64,000 nt of DNA from Cordylochernes scorpioides (lineage: Eukaryota; Arthropoda; Arachnida; Pseudoscorpiones; Chernetidae). Every line of letters begins with the position of its first letter. Position 1 is the first letter of the stretch. The notes below the pieces were generated by a model that worked only from the letters and a program-made list of their open reading frames with translations, made no database searches and was not told the DNA's origin. Of this stretch, positions 19,978 through 28,664 are shown in pieces. The stretch covers positions 74,031,044 through 74,095,043 of the forward strand of contig CP092874.1 of NCBI GenBank assembly GCA_030710605.1, in the 5' to 3' direction. The translations under genes were made by a program, and so were the position numbers.

Positions 19978-20000
19978 AGATCTTAGCTTATTATTAATAA

Positions 20001-20502
20001 CTAGCCAAATGACCCGGGCAACGCCCGGGTTTTACCCGATTAAATGTTTTTATTCAAATACTGTTCGTTACAATTATAAATTGGCGCCGTGGATGTCACT
20101 CTTGTGAAACGTCCCGCTCCAAACTTTGTGTCTGAGAAGCGATATTTTTATAGAAAGATGATCTGTTTTCTGCTCGAATGAATGTTTTTTCTGTTAGAAT
20201 TTTGTTCCTGCGTACAAAAATAATGAACTGGTTTCACCCGTGGTCTCTGCCTTTTGGAATTTTTCCCGATATAATTTTGTATCTGATAATCAAACATGAT
20301 ACAGCAATATCGTCATCATCATTTTCTGACTAAAAATATATAGTTTTAATAATTGATTTATATATATTTTGATTAACCTATCGTCTTGCCCCGTATTTTT
20401 TTACCTATGTATGGAAATTTTGGTTTGAATTAGTGAACTACTGCGAATTTGTATATCGGACATATAAACAAACATACAAACATTCATTTTTATATATATA
20501 GA
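20001..20502 (-). mobile_element. Non-autonomous Helitron H3
   Basis: On the minus strand it starts TCTATATATATAAAAATG (ending at 20502) and finishes with the GC-rich hairpin and CTAG at 20001-20004. The interior shares blocks with H1 (tggagcgggacgtttcac on one strand). Confidence 0.87.
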
Positions 20503-20635
20503 AGATATCTGAAAAGATTTCACAACTAATTCATTCACAAATGGCTGTTTTATATGGCGAGTTCTTTTATTTAAAAATGTTTCAAAACTTTTATCTATCC
20601 ATTCTGCGCAAATCACATAGACACGAATCAATAAA

Positions 20636-20780
20636 TATACTACAACACCAGTTTAGGAAAATTCAGACAAAGCTAACTGGTATATCATGACTTCAGGCTA
20701 TGACCCTCATCAGTACTGGGACAACTTACATTTTCTGACGTTTTAAAGAGAGGAATTATAAAATCGACCAGAAGTGCTAA
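20636..20780 (-). repeat. Family-B repeat with hammerhead motif (20671-20722)
   Basis: The minus strand has CAGTA-CTGATGA-GGGTCATAGCCT followed by GAAG (one base off GAAA) and TCATGATATACCAG. The flank 'caacaccagtttaggaaaa' matches the flank of the 60156 copy. Probably inactive because of the GAAG change. Confidence 0.65.
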
Positions 20781-20849
20781 AATACAAGAGAAGGAATCAC
20801 CAGACATCATCTTGAAGAAGGAACAAAAGTTAACGGTGACTCTTGGATT

Positions 20850-21030
20850 TCCACCCTTCAGTGTAGCATATAAAAGCAGAATCGTTCAATACAGTATTAG
20901 AGCTCTAAAGAAGCGGTCTGATAGATTAAATTGGCGAAACCGCTGGGAGGGTTCACCACTGATGAGCCAACTCCTCCCAATATTTTTTCATCGCAGTAAA
21001 GACAGTAGAAGTTTGTTTTTTTTTTAGGTT
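20850..21030 (+). repeat. Family-1 repeat, long copy
   Basis: Carries the full signature: cttcagtgtagcatataaaa, ggcgaaaccgctggg, ggttcaccactgatgagcc, then ctcccaat and catcgcagtaaagacag. Confidence 0.75.
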
Positions 21031-21039
21031 TAAAAATAA

Positions 21040-21810
21040 CTTTCGTGATTTAATTCTTCTATTTCTCATATATACCTATATATTATTACAGACTAGTGAT
21101 CAAATTCCTCTTCTAAATTCATCATAAAATGTCATCCATGTACGCATTTCGGGCTGTGTGCCCTTGTCAGCGTGGTGCAGGCTTTAAGACTCCCTAAGGC
21201 GTGTTTATACTCCTCCATATGAAACAAGAGAAAGGAATGCTAAAGCCTTAAATTCGGCAAGCTTTCGGACTTTTACGTCCTTCGACAGGCAACTTACCAA
21301 GAAACTATTGTTATACATGCAACATACATATATATGTAAATATTTACGTGTATATATATTATATAATCTAAAATTCAATTATATATTTTTAAACATATAT
21401 TTTATTATTTAATATTTACTTTTCTCAAAAATCGGTCTTCTATTAATATTAACATATATAAATAATTTAAAACTTTTTTTTTTATATATATATATATTCC
21501 TTCCTACCATTTGTACCATAGTTCTTATAAGTCGCGCTTCATTGCTCGCCTGTTGAAGGGTTTTTACCCGAAAGCTTGCACCTATGCATCAATAAAAGAA
21601 ACTCGTCTTCCTTCACCATGTTTTTTCGTTTAATATATTTTATTTTCATTCATTGACTGTTCCACATTTTTTTACCATAGATTTAGAATATAACACTTTG
21701 AATATTTGTTGTAAATATGTATAGTTGACCTACCTATTTTTTTAAAATCATGAATATAGAATTCATTTTATAAATTCTATATTACTGTGTGATAAAATAA
21801 TTTTATGTTC
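21040..21810. other. AT-rich with one decayed hammerhead and two C hairpins
   Basis: 21132-21183 (minus) has CTGACAA, stem II GGGCACACAGCCC and GAAA with TGCGTAC: a family-A hammerhead with a core G changed to A. 21257-21290 (minus) and 21549-21579 (plus) are C hairpins (CTGTCGA or CTGTTGA, stem, GAAAGCTTGC), the second followed by aataaaag. No protein gene seen. Confidence 0.5.
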
Positions 21811-22046
21811 AATTAAAAAGGCATATATTGGATCAAAATATCATTTATTTTACCAATATTTCAGTTGGTTGAACGCCAACCTTTATCAAGGTATTATAAC
21901 ATTTTAAAGTGTGTCAACAACAAACTCAGCGCCACATTGTTGGCACACTTTAAAATGTTATAATACCTTGATAAAGGTTGGCGTTCAGCCAACTGAAATA
22001 TTGGTGAAATAAATGATATTATGATCCAACATATGCCTTTTTAATT
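21811..22046. repeat. 236-bp foldback, 'ggttggcgttcagccaac' family, copy 1
   Basis: Arms of about 100 bp are near-perfect complements (aattaaaaaggcatat ... / ... atatgcctttttaatt). Each arm contains the hairpin ggttggcgttcagccaac followed by tgaaatattgg. A second copy is at 52556-52768 and half of one at 39668-39736. Confidence 0.9.
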
Positions 22047-22208
22047 AAAGAGTTATCTATGGATTGCTCTATTTTTAAAATAATTGTATGTGTAATTTTC
22101 TTCAAGTAATTCTCAAAATAAAAACTACTTGATAAGTAAATAATTTATTTCCTATTTTCACGACTGCACCTTCAATTCCTTATATTTTTCAAAAACAAAA
22201 CAAAATAT

Positions 22209-22238
<30 letters not shown>

Positions 22239-22246
<8 letters not shown>

Positions 22247-22382
22247 TAAAGAAGGCATCTCCTGACAACAAGCACATGTGCTTTTTAGATGGCAGAGCGC
22301 CATCTAGTGGAGCAAAAATAAACTACACGTCTAAAAAGCACATGTGCTTGTGGTCAGGAGATGCCTTCTTTATTTTTAATAT
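22239..22382. repeat. 144-bp foldback with gcacatgtgc arms
   Basis: Arms 'ttaaaaataaagaaggcatc', then 'cctgac', then agcacatgtgctttttaga, inverted at the right. The centre has agcgccatctagtggagca. A half copy lies at 50083-50165. Confidence 0.88.
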
Positions 22383-22489
22383 CAACACCTGACCCACTTA
22401 TCTTTTATTTTTTTCTATTGTTTTTTCATATATATATATATATGAAAATATAGTACAAATGTGATATTGTACTGGGATAAGGTGCATAA

Positions 22490-22705
22490 TTATGAAAAAA
22501 GGCATCTTCTTATCGTGCAACTGAAAGTTGCTGATGGCTTGCGCCATCTATCGGAATAAATATCAACTATTCTCGTTGATTTTTAATTATTCCAGAATTG
22601 GCCAAATACCCATTCTTGATTAATCAAGAAAAGCTAACCATGGACGCGTTTCGGGCTGTTGGCCCTCATCAGCGTGGTGCAAGCTGTACCTAAACGACCA
22701 AAAAA
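22490..22705 (-). repeat. Family-A repeat, best-preserved copy
   Basis: On the minus strand it runs from the hammerhead (22633-22684) through gattaatcaagaatgggt, the ccaattctggaataatt block and the gcgccatcagc-type hairpin to aggcatc-like sequence. Other copies: 985-1115, 13735-13995, 14835-15065, 24518-24690. Confidence 0.8.
22633..22684 (-). ncRNA. Hammerhead ribozyme motif, family A, intact core
   Basis: The minus strand reads CACCACG-CTGATGA-GGGC-CAACA-GCCC-GAAA-CGCGTC-CATGG. All core positions (CUGAUGA, GAAA) fit the type I hammerhead. Stem II is 4 GC pairs. Stem I pairs ccacg with catgg (one mismatch), with a further agc/gct pairing beyond an internal loop. Stem III is only ACGCGT, which is self-complementary and too short to close on itself. 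Known Penelope-like hammerheads have this form and work as dimers. The expected cleavage is after the C of GTC. Confidence 0.85.
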
Positions 22706-22772
22706 CTGGTCATTCAAGGCATCCTGACAAATCATGAAACGTGTAGTTATATTCTAGTATCTTAGAAAGTTG

Positions 22773-22806
22773 CCCTGTAGGAGGACGTCCGAGTCCGAAA
22801 GCTTGC
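22773..22806 (+). other. C hairpin (decayed copy)
   Basis: ccctgtaggaggacgtccga and gtccgaaagcttgcc, followed by caataaaag. One of five related hairpins (see 58364-58395). Confidence 0.5.
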
Positions 22807-22940
22807 CGAATTTACAGCATCAATAAAAGAAAAACGTCGCTGTAAACTTTTATTCCTTCTTCAGTAATAAAATATTTTATTGATAATGTAGTAGAGCCGA
22901 CATTGTAATTTTGCATGGAAGAAATATAAAACGGGAGAAT

Positions 22941-23344
22941 ATTATTATTATTGTTTATTTAAGTAACCCAGGTTCCTGGAGCGTACAGAAGTCGCCAACT
23001 ACCCGGGATGTCCTTCTGACCTAAGTCTTCTTGGATTTATATACAATGCCAGTGGAAGTCCAATTAATGAGGTGTCGCCAGGCAGATTTCTTTCTTGGGA
23101 GATTTTCTAGGGATGCTGGACATATGTTGGTGATACCTAGGAGAGTGGCTGTCTGGAATCTTTGGTATTGGAAGGTTGGGCAAGTGAAGAGGAGGTGGTC
23201 TACGGTTTGGTCTTCATCTTGGCAGTGGGGGCAAGTTGGGAGAATATGAAAAACAAGAAAACAGCAAATGTGATCTTCACACACATGAGTTACCTTCCTC
23301 CTACCAATTAACAAAGGTCTTATTCTATAAGACAATTTTAACAA
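22941..23344 (-). pseudogene. LINE 3' end with zinc-knuckle-like C-terminus
   Basis: The minus-strand frame 23021-23344 has the cysteine/histidine pattern typical of the end of I/Jockey-type LINE ORF2: CPHCQDEDQTVDHLLFTCP, then an RHLINWTSTGIV tail. Its 3' side (22941-22952) carries an AATAATAATAAT tail on the minus strand. It is 5'-truncated, with no reverse transcriptase present. Confidence 0.8.
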
Positions 23345-23540
23345 TTAAAATAATTTTATTGACATCTTGTCAATACATTCAAAAGTACACAGTCTGTACT
23401 ATTTTATAAAGATAATTATATGTATGTATAACACTATGTACAATAAACATGACGCCTCTGCCAGCGCTGCAGAGTTTGGTGGAAAATCACCAGCGGGTCT
23501 CCAGCGACACCACGTATTTCGTGATCTACGAAGAATACGC
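23340..23540 (-). repeat. Dispersed repeat shared with 34590-34790
   Basis: The two copies share 'ctctgccagcgctgcagag', cgggtctccagcgacaccac and gatctacgaagaat, plus AT-rich flanks (caattaaaataattttatt). They have no long open frame in common. Nature unknown; it may be a LINE part. Confidence 0.7.
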
Positions 23541-23611
23541 ATCTATAAAATGAACAAAACAAATCGTAATAAAATACTGATCAACCAACATTTTTACAGT
23601 AAAATTTCATT

Positions 23612-24085
23612 GTTTATTTATTTATTTATTTATTTATTTCAACACACAAACGCGATATCCCGGCTAGGGATAATTGCGTCGATTTACATTTTTTAAACAG
23701 AAACAGTTATAAAATTTTTACAAAAAAAAAGTAATCGAAATAAAAAGAGAAAATATATATATATATATTAGGAACCTGAACCTTTCAGGTTTGAAAGAAA
23801 ATCATGAATATATTTACAAAAATAGTTAAACTTATGATAATTCTCTCTGCTATTTACAAATTGATATAGATCTACAACATTATTTATTGTCTGTTGTCTA
23901 GCGGTGAAGAAGAGTGGACATTCCAGCAGTAGGTGTCTCGAGTCCTGGAATTCGTTGCCACAATGACAGCTAGAGTCTTCAATCGCGCCAATTTTTGATA
24001 AAAATTCCTTAAAATTTCCATGGTTCGTTATAAATTTCATTGTATTTTTAGTACAATTAGTAAAAAGATAATTCATTAAAATAAT
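23612..24085 (-). pseudogene. LINE 3' end with (AAAT)n tail
   Basis: The minus-strand frame 23768-24076 matches the C-terminus of I/Jockey-type LINEs: NHGNFKEFLSKIG, then CHCGNEFQDSRHLLLECPLF. The 3' untranslated part contains cgcaattatcc...ggatatcgcg, shared with 25796-25860, 40840-40935 and 56940-57000. It ends in a TTTA repeat (23613-23640), which is an AAAT tail on the element strand. It is 5'-truncated. Confidence 0.88.
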
Positions 24086-24164
24086 GCAAAAGTAAAAAAT
24101 TCATATTCTTTAAAATCTACCTAAAAATAGCTTCCTATGTAAATCCCGTCAAAATAAACCTCTA

Positions 24165-24415
24165 TATAGATATCGTCTAGTTTTGACGTATATTTTGACG
24201 AGAGAGGCTCTCTATGCTTTTATAGCTTCCTATAGATGGAAATTTTGCCGGGAAGCAATCGATCTATAAAAACATAGGGCGCCTCTCCTATCAAATTAAA
24301 CGTCTAGACAGATGGCGTCTAGTTTTGACGTCTATTTTGACGGAAGAGGCGCCCAGTTCTTTTATAACTTCCTATATAACGACCTATAAATCCACTTTTC
24401 TCTAGTCGACGTCAA
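24165..24415. repeat. Arms of the 12163-type foldback, degenerate
   Basis: Two inverted blocks with tctagttttgacgt and attttgacg, plus tagatggaaattttgccggg. The same words border 12163-12447 and 63225-63430. No hammerhead core is left in this copy. Confidence 0.6.
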
Positions 24416-24517
24416 TGAAAGATATATTGAACATTATTTGCTAAAAGGTGTAAAAAGACATGAAGACAATATTCAATATGCAATAATATCTAGAAAATAT
24501 GTCAATATAACATATAC

Positions 24518-24690
24518 AGAGGGCCAACAACCCGAAACGCGTCCGTGGTTAGCTTTTTTGATTAATCAAGAATGGGTATTTGGCCAATTCTGGAATAATT
24601 AAAAATCAACGAGAATAGTTGATATTTATTCCGATAGATGGCGCAAGCCATCAGCAACTTTTAGTTGCACGATAAGGAGATGCCTTTTTC
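24518..24690 (+). repeat. Family-A repeat with 5'-truncated hammerhead (24518-24553)
   Basis: Begins inside stem II (gagggccaacaaccc), continues GAAACGCGTCCGTGG and the usual family-A body. The CTGATGA half of the core is lost, so no self-cleavage is possible. Confidence 0.75.
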
Positions 24691-25012
24691 AAAATATACT
24701 ATAACGCCTAAGCAACATGAAAAAAAAATGAGCACTCTTTTTTACGTTAACTCTTTACTTTTAGAATTTTGTGTGATTATTATAATAATTTTAACATATG
24801 TAGTAGTTCTTTAATAACTAGAAAAGTTGGAGTTTAAAAATACACAGAGATCCGTGAAATATTTGTAATAATTTTAATGGTCTGGTTGAGAAACGCTGCT
24901 ATTGTAAACTGTGTACCAAACAATCGACAAGATGTAAAATATCACGTTTATTAGAATTACTTAAATCCATACCATATGCTGAATGTTGACGAATAATGCT
25001 TGATATTATCAT
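24691..25012. other. AT-rich, nothing recognised
   Basis: No gene or repeat identified. Confidence 0.4.
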
Positions 25013-25023
25013 CCTAAAACTGG

Positions 25024-25335
25024 GGATCGGTGGAAGGATGATCTAAACTGTTAAATTTCAACCGCTACGACCCAGGTTAGATTCCCGCAATGGGCACTTT
25101 TTTGCTGATTAAAAAAAAAAATGCTCCAATGGCCCCCGATTCTTGAAAAAGTCCAACCCCACCAGAGAGTGCATGTAACCATTTGGGGCTCTGGCATTTG
25201 TAAGTGCAAAGTCGAACTGCTTTTCACAGGTGTAGACATGTGGTGCACTTACAGTAAAAGCAGTCGCCTAATTCTACCCACCATGTTTATCATGACCTGT
25301 ACCACGTGTACTAGAGGTAAGCAAAAAAAAAAAAT
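25024..25335 (+). mobile_element. tRNA-derived SINE, copy with target duplication
   Basis: Head with tgatctaaactg (A box) and a mutated B box (ggttagattcc), T run, body and A-rich end. The direct repeats cctaaaactgg (25013-25023) and cttaaaactgg (25336-25346) look like the target duplication. Confidence 0.88.
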
Positions 25336-25538
25336 CTTAAAACTGGCCTCGAAACTTTAGCTACCATATTTGGAAGTTAATTATAAGGCGATAACGTACC
25401 ATCTATATAAGACATGGAAGCATTGAAGAACGAATGTTTATTTTAAATAAAAAACAAATTCCATCGCAGTAAGGACAGTAGAAGTTTGTTTTATATTTGA
25501 AAAGAAACATCCGTGCTTCAATGCTTCCATTTATTATA

Positions 25539-25984
25539 CAGTAGAACCTTCCTTTAGTGGACACCTCTCTATAAAGAACAGTTCTTTTTGATAATTCCGT
25601 TACCATTCTCAACCTGCAACCCCAAAACACAATTATTGACTGTATTGACTCATCCATTAATGAGCTCTACTCTTCCCCGGCAGACACCATCAAAAGTGTC
25701 AAGCTTGATACCTTAATATGTTTGAGTGGAGATAAGAAAGAAGAAGAAGATTCTGTTACCTATTCTACTACAATACGAATTATTGTAAATAGTTTCACAC
25801 GCAATTATCCAGATCGGACATAGCGTATCTTATTTGCAACTGGTAATAAATAAATAAAGGACAGTTTTCATTTGCAAAATTACCATTTTTACCATTTAAC
25901 AACTTCCGGTAAGAGGACATTTCTCGCTAAATAATACTTTGGCTTTGCAATTAGGTGTCCTTTACAGGGAGGTAGTTCTACTGT
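25539..25984. mobile_element. CAGTAGAACC MITE with internal insertion
   Basis: Terminal inverted repeats CAGTAGAACCTTCCTTTAG / ...AGGTAGTTCTACTG with TA flanks. At 446 bp it is far longer than the ~160-bp copies at 36589 and 36793. The extra interior includes a LINE 3' end (25796-25860, with aataaataaataaa tail) and a piece shared with 11215-11290. Confidence 0.8.
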
Positions 25985-26420
25985 ATTGGAAAAGTTGTTA
26001 ATAGTAAATTCCATAAACCTAACTTCTTAAAAGCCTTCATTAAAAAAGGGCAGAATGTATCCATGTCCAGATTATTTCAATATCTTAAACTCAAAAAAAT
26101 ATTTTTCTTCTTAAAATAATTCCGCTAATTATCCTACAACTAAAAAATCTCAGAATAATCTTAATTTCACTTGAGCAATCAATTCATAAATATAATATAA
26201 AGAGCTTTAAACTATTCAAACTATAACCCTCTCTTCTTTTTTACGGAAAGCAAAAAATATAATTCAATTGAGGAATATTAAATTCCAATCTTCCATTTCC
26301 ACAATCAAACGATGTTTAATACGTAACAAAGAAAATATATTCCAGATGTTCTTACCTCCAATCAAAACTTTGGAAATGCTCTATTTATCTGATCTATAAT
26401 TTATAATCAACCAATAATTT
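25985..26420. other. AT-rich, intron-like
   Basis: No coding content recognised. It would be intron sequence if the exon at 26801 is real. Confidence 0.35.
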
Positions 26421-26435
26421 TATATACAGATTATC

Positions 26436-26791
26436 CTTATGCAACGGTGAATTTAGTCTCGATTTTCCACACTACATGTTCTACTGTACGGCAATGGAAG
26501 AAGAAAGAGAAATTCTTCGTCAAGGGACCGGCTATAATAGCAATTCGCCTTATGTTTTAATGGCAAAAGTCGTAAAATCCAGACCCTTTGCATTCGCTTT
26601 TTATAAATACTGGAAATCAGCTCAATCAAAATATTTAGCACAGACACCGGATCCAACTCGTTAATTGGTCGAGGCCAATACCCAATATTTGTATATAACT
26701 ACGATGCTAATTTGTTATTTATTTATTTTGTCCTACAGAGAGAATCCTGTATGGCACGTGTGCCCAATAAAGGCTATTGTTGTTGTTGTTG
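26436..26791 (+). mobile_element. LINE 3' end insertion with 15-bp target duplication
   Basis: Flanked by perfect direct repeats tatatacagattatc (26421-26435 and 26792-26806). The plus-strand frame up to TAA at 26662-26664 has a LINE-type C-terminus: H-Y-M-F-Y-C...EEEREIL, then FAFAFYKYWK. It is followed by a 3' untranslated part with cccaataaaggc and a (TTG)n tail. It is strongly 5'-truncated. The frame resembles a host exon at first sight, but the duplication shows it is inserted. Confidence 0.85.
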
Positions 26792-26800
26792 TATATACAG

Positions 26801-27245
26801 ATTATCTTAAGAGATACACCAAGGCCCAGCTTCGAGCCTCAAGATTGTGCAGAGATATCTGCAGAAAATTTTTGCAGAATCAATTCTTTTCTGAAATGAA
26901 AGAAACTGAAGAGTTTTATCCATAGTACACGTGGTACAGGTCATGATATCCATGGTGGGTTGAAGTAGGCGACTTCTTTTACTGTAAGTGAACCACATGT
27001 CTACACATGTGAAAAGCAGTTCGACTTTGCACTTACAAATGTGTCAGAGCCCCATTTGGTTACTTGCACTCGCTAGTGGGGTTGGACTTTTGCAAGAATG
27101 GGGGGCCATTAGAGCATTTATTTTTTATTTTTTTAATCATAAAAAAATTCCCAATGCAGGAATCGAACCCGGGTCATAGCGGTCGAAAACCAAGGGTTTA
27201 GACCATCTTTCCACCAACGCCCCAACTGAAGAGTACACCAAATGA
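26801..27245 (+). pseudogene. Candidate host-gene last exon, interrupted by a SINE
   Basis: A splice-acceptor-like atatacag ends at 26800. After it the plus-strand frame is open for about 40 codons (YLKRYTKAQLRASRLCRDIC...) and reaches a stop only inside the SINE insertion. The SINE at 26914-27223 is flanked by aactgaagag. Right of it the frame continues three more codons (tac acc aaa) to TGA at 27243-27245. The uninterrupted ancestor thus looks like a plausible terminal exon. I do not recognise the protein. The SINE changes the last residues rather than destroying the exon, so a functional gene with an altered C-terminus is possible. A chance frame is the alternative. Confidence 0.35.
26914..27223 (-). 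mobile_element. tRNA-derived SINE with 10-bp target duplication
   Basis: On the minus strand: head with gatggtctaaaccc and ggttcgattcc, T run, body, and an A-rich end (ggataaaa). Direct repeats aactgaagag at 26904-26913 and 27224-27233. Confidence 0.92.
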
Positions 27246-27772
27246 GTATAAAAAGAGAGAGAAAGAAGTTAGAATATACAAATCTATATGGAAAATATGT
27301 ACATATTTACTATTTTGATACATTATTATATGGTGCCCCGTGGAACTTATTTAACAGACAACCCTCGTACATTGATCATAGGTATTCTCCTACACTCTCT
27401 CCTTTTTATATAATTTGAGAAAAAAGTGCTACATCTCTTTCTAATCTATTACACTATCATCTAATAACAAAAAAAGGAACATTTTTTTCAACTAATTTGA
27501 TATATTCTTCAACATACCAACTTACAGATGAATATACTGCATTTTTGTCGAAGATAAACAGGTCTTTAAAACCAAATAAAAAATGAAAATAAAGAAGAAA
27601 ATGATTAACTAAGACCTTCCCCCTGTGAACTAGATTCGATATCCTAATCCAAATATCATGTCAATTTCAACTCTTCAGATTTTCCAGAAGAATGATTTGT
27701 TAAAATAATGGGAGGCAAATCATGGAATAAGTATCAACATCATTTTTCAATATGAAGAGCTATATGTAAAGT
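27246..27772. other. No gene seen
   Basis: AT-rich sequence, not recognised. It would be 3' untranslated or intergenic sequence of the candidate gene above. Confidence 0.35.
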
Positions 27773-28052
27773 TAGAACGACATTTGAATATATACCGCAT
27801 GTGTTTCTTTTGAATGAAAAATCGAAATTCATTTTAAGGAGAAATAACGATTATTTCTAATCTTAGGGATGAAGTATGAAACGATAAATTGCGAAGAGTA
27901 ATGATAAACGGAAAAATAAAAGTGTCCAGGGAAGGGAATCGAACCCACAGTGTCCCGCTTACCGGGCAGATGCCATGTCCACTAGGCTACCCTGCACATT
28001 TCATTTTTCATTCAAAAGAAACCCATGAGGGATAATTTTAAATGTCGTTCTA
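27773..28052. repeat. 280-bp foldback carrying a tRNA-like sequence
   Basis: Arms tagaacgacatttgaa...cgcatgtgtttcttttgaat (left) and their complement (right) match the 84-bp foldback at 19894-19977. The interior holds the tRNA-like sequence 27923-27996. Confidence 0.85.
27923..27996 (-). pseudogene. tRNA-like pseudogene
   Basis: On the minus strand: tgcaggg acceptor start, a D arm gcctagtggacatggc (gcc/ggc stem), an anticodon-arm-like tctgc...gcggg, a B box ggttcgattcc and an acceptor end ccctgga (one mismatch). The anticodon loop lacks the conserved U33. A few A-rich bases follow rather than a T run. This looks like a SINE head or tRNA pseudogene, not a working gene. Confidence 0.6.
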
Positions 28053-28530
28053 CAATCATAAGCCGCATTATATTGTATTATAGAATATGTAAAGTTACTT
28101 GATCACATGTCAAGACTCTGATATCAACCTACGCGAAAAATCCGAAAGGTAAATAAAACATAGTACAGCATATTCATCCCTGCCCCTCCCTGAGCCCTCC
28201 TACCGTATTGTTAGACCGTCAATGTAAGTAATTGACAGAAGACCATTTGTCTTCAATCTAGGCATTGTACGCACACACACTATTTACAATCATCATCATT
28301 ACCATCCGAAAATCTTCTAATATAGATATACCCATTTGTTTAATATACCCTTCATATTTAAAAAATTCTAATTTTACTAATAACTATAATAAATTTTTAT
28401 ATATAAATTTTGTTAATTTGTTTATAACGATATTTTAAAAAATTAAATAAATTTCTGATAATAATTAAATATATATATTCTTAAGTTTTAGTTTTGGAAA
28501 TGTGCAAAAAAGAAAGTTTGAGTTTTAACT
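28053..28530. other. AT-rich upstream sequence, no gene seen
   Basis: No coding or RNA gene. Leads into the CpG-rich stretch. Confidence 0.4.
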
Positions 28531-28534
28531 TTCG

Positions 28535-28612
28535 TCCCCCAGGGGTCGGTGGTCGCTTTGACGCATGCGCGGAATGACGATCGTCTGCGCGGCAGTTCGT
28601 GGCCAACAGACG
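28535..28612 (+). promoter_or_regulatory. CpG-rich promoter-like stretch with NRF-1-like word
   Basis: A sudden GC- and CpG-rich island of about 120 bp in an AT-rich region. It contains acgcatgcgcgg, close to the NRF-1/Ewg consensus, and further cgcg words. It directly precedes an ATG with a signal-peptide-like frame and a splice donor. A transcription start is inferred, not seen. Confidence 0.5.
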
Positions 28613-28664
28613 ATGCGGTGGTGTCTATGGATACTGTGGGTCCCGAGCCTAGGGGCAGCCCTGG
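28613..28664 (+). CDS. Candidate first coding exon with signal-peptide start
   Basis: ATG at 28613 opens 17 codons (MRWCLWILWVPSLGAAL) and then the first base of a split codon at a good donor (ctgg|gtaagt, GT at 28665-28666). A Met-Arg-Trp start followed by a hydrophobic run and small residues is what a secreted or membrane protein's signal peptide looks like. The high GC of the exon and upstream stretch supports a real gene 5' end. No second exon can be recognised downstream in this window, so the first intron would be long. The protein family cannot be named from 17 residues. Confidence 0.5.

Noticed and set aside
26476-26664. Open frame that first looked like a host-gene terminal exon
   Set aside because: Perfect 15-bp direct repeats on both sides, a (TTG)n tail and a LINE-type C-terminal motif show it is an inserted LINE 3' end.
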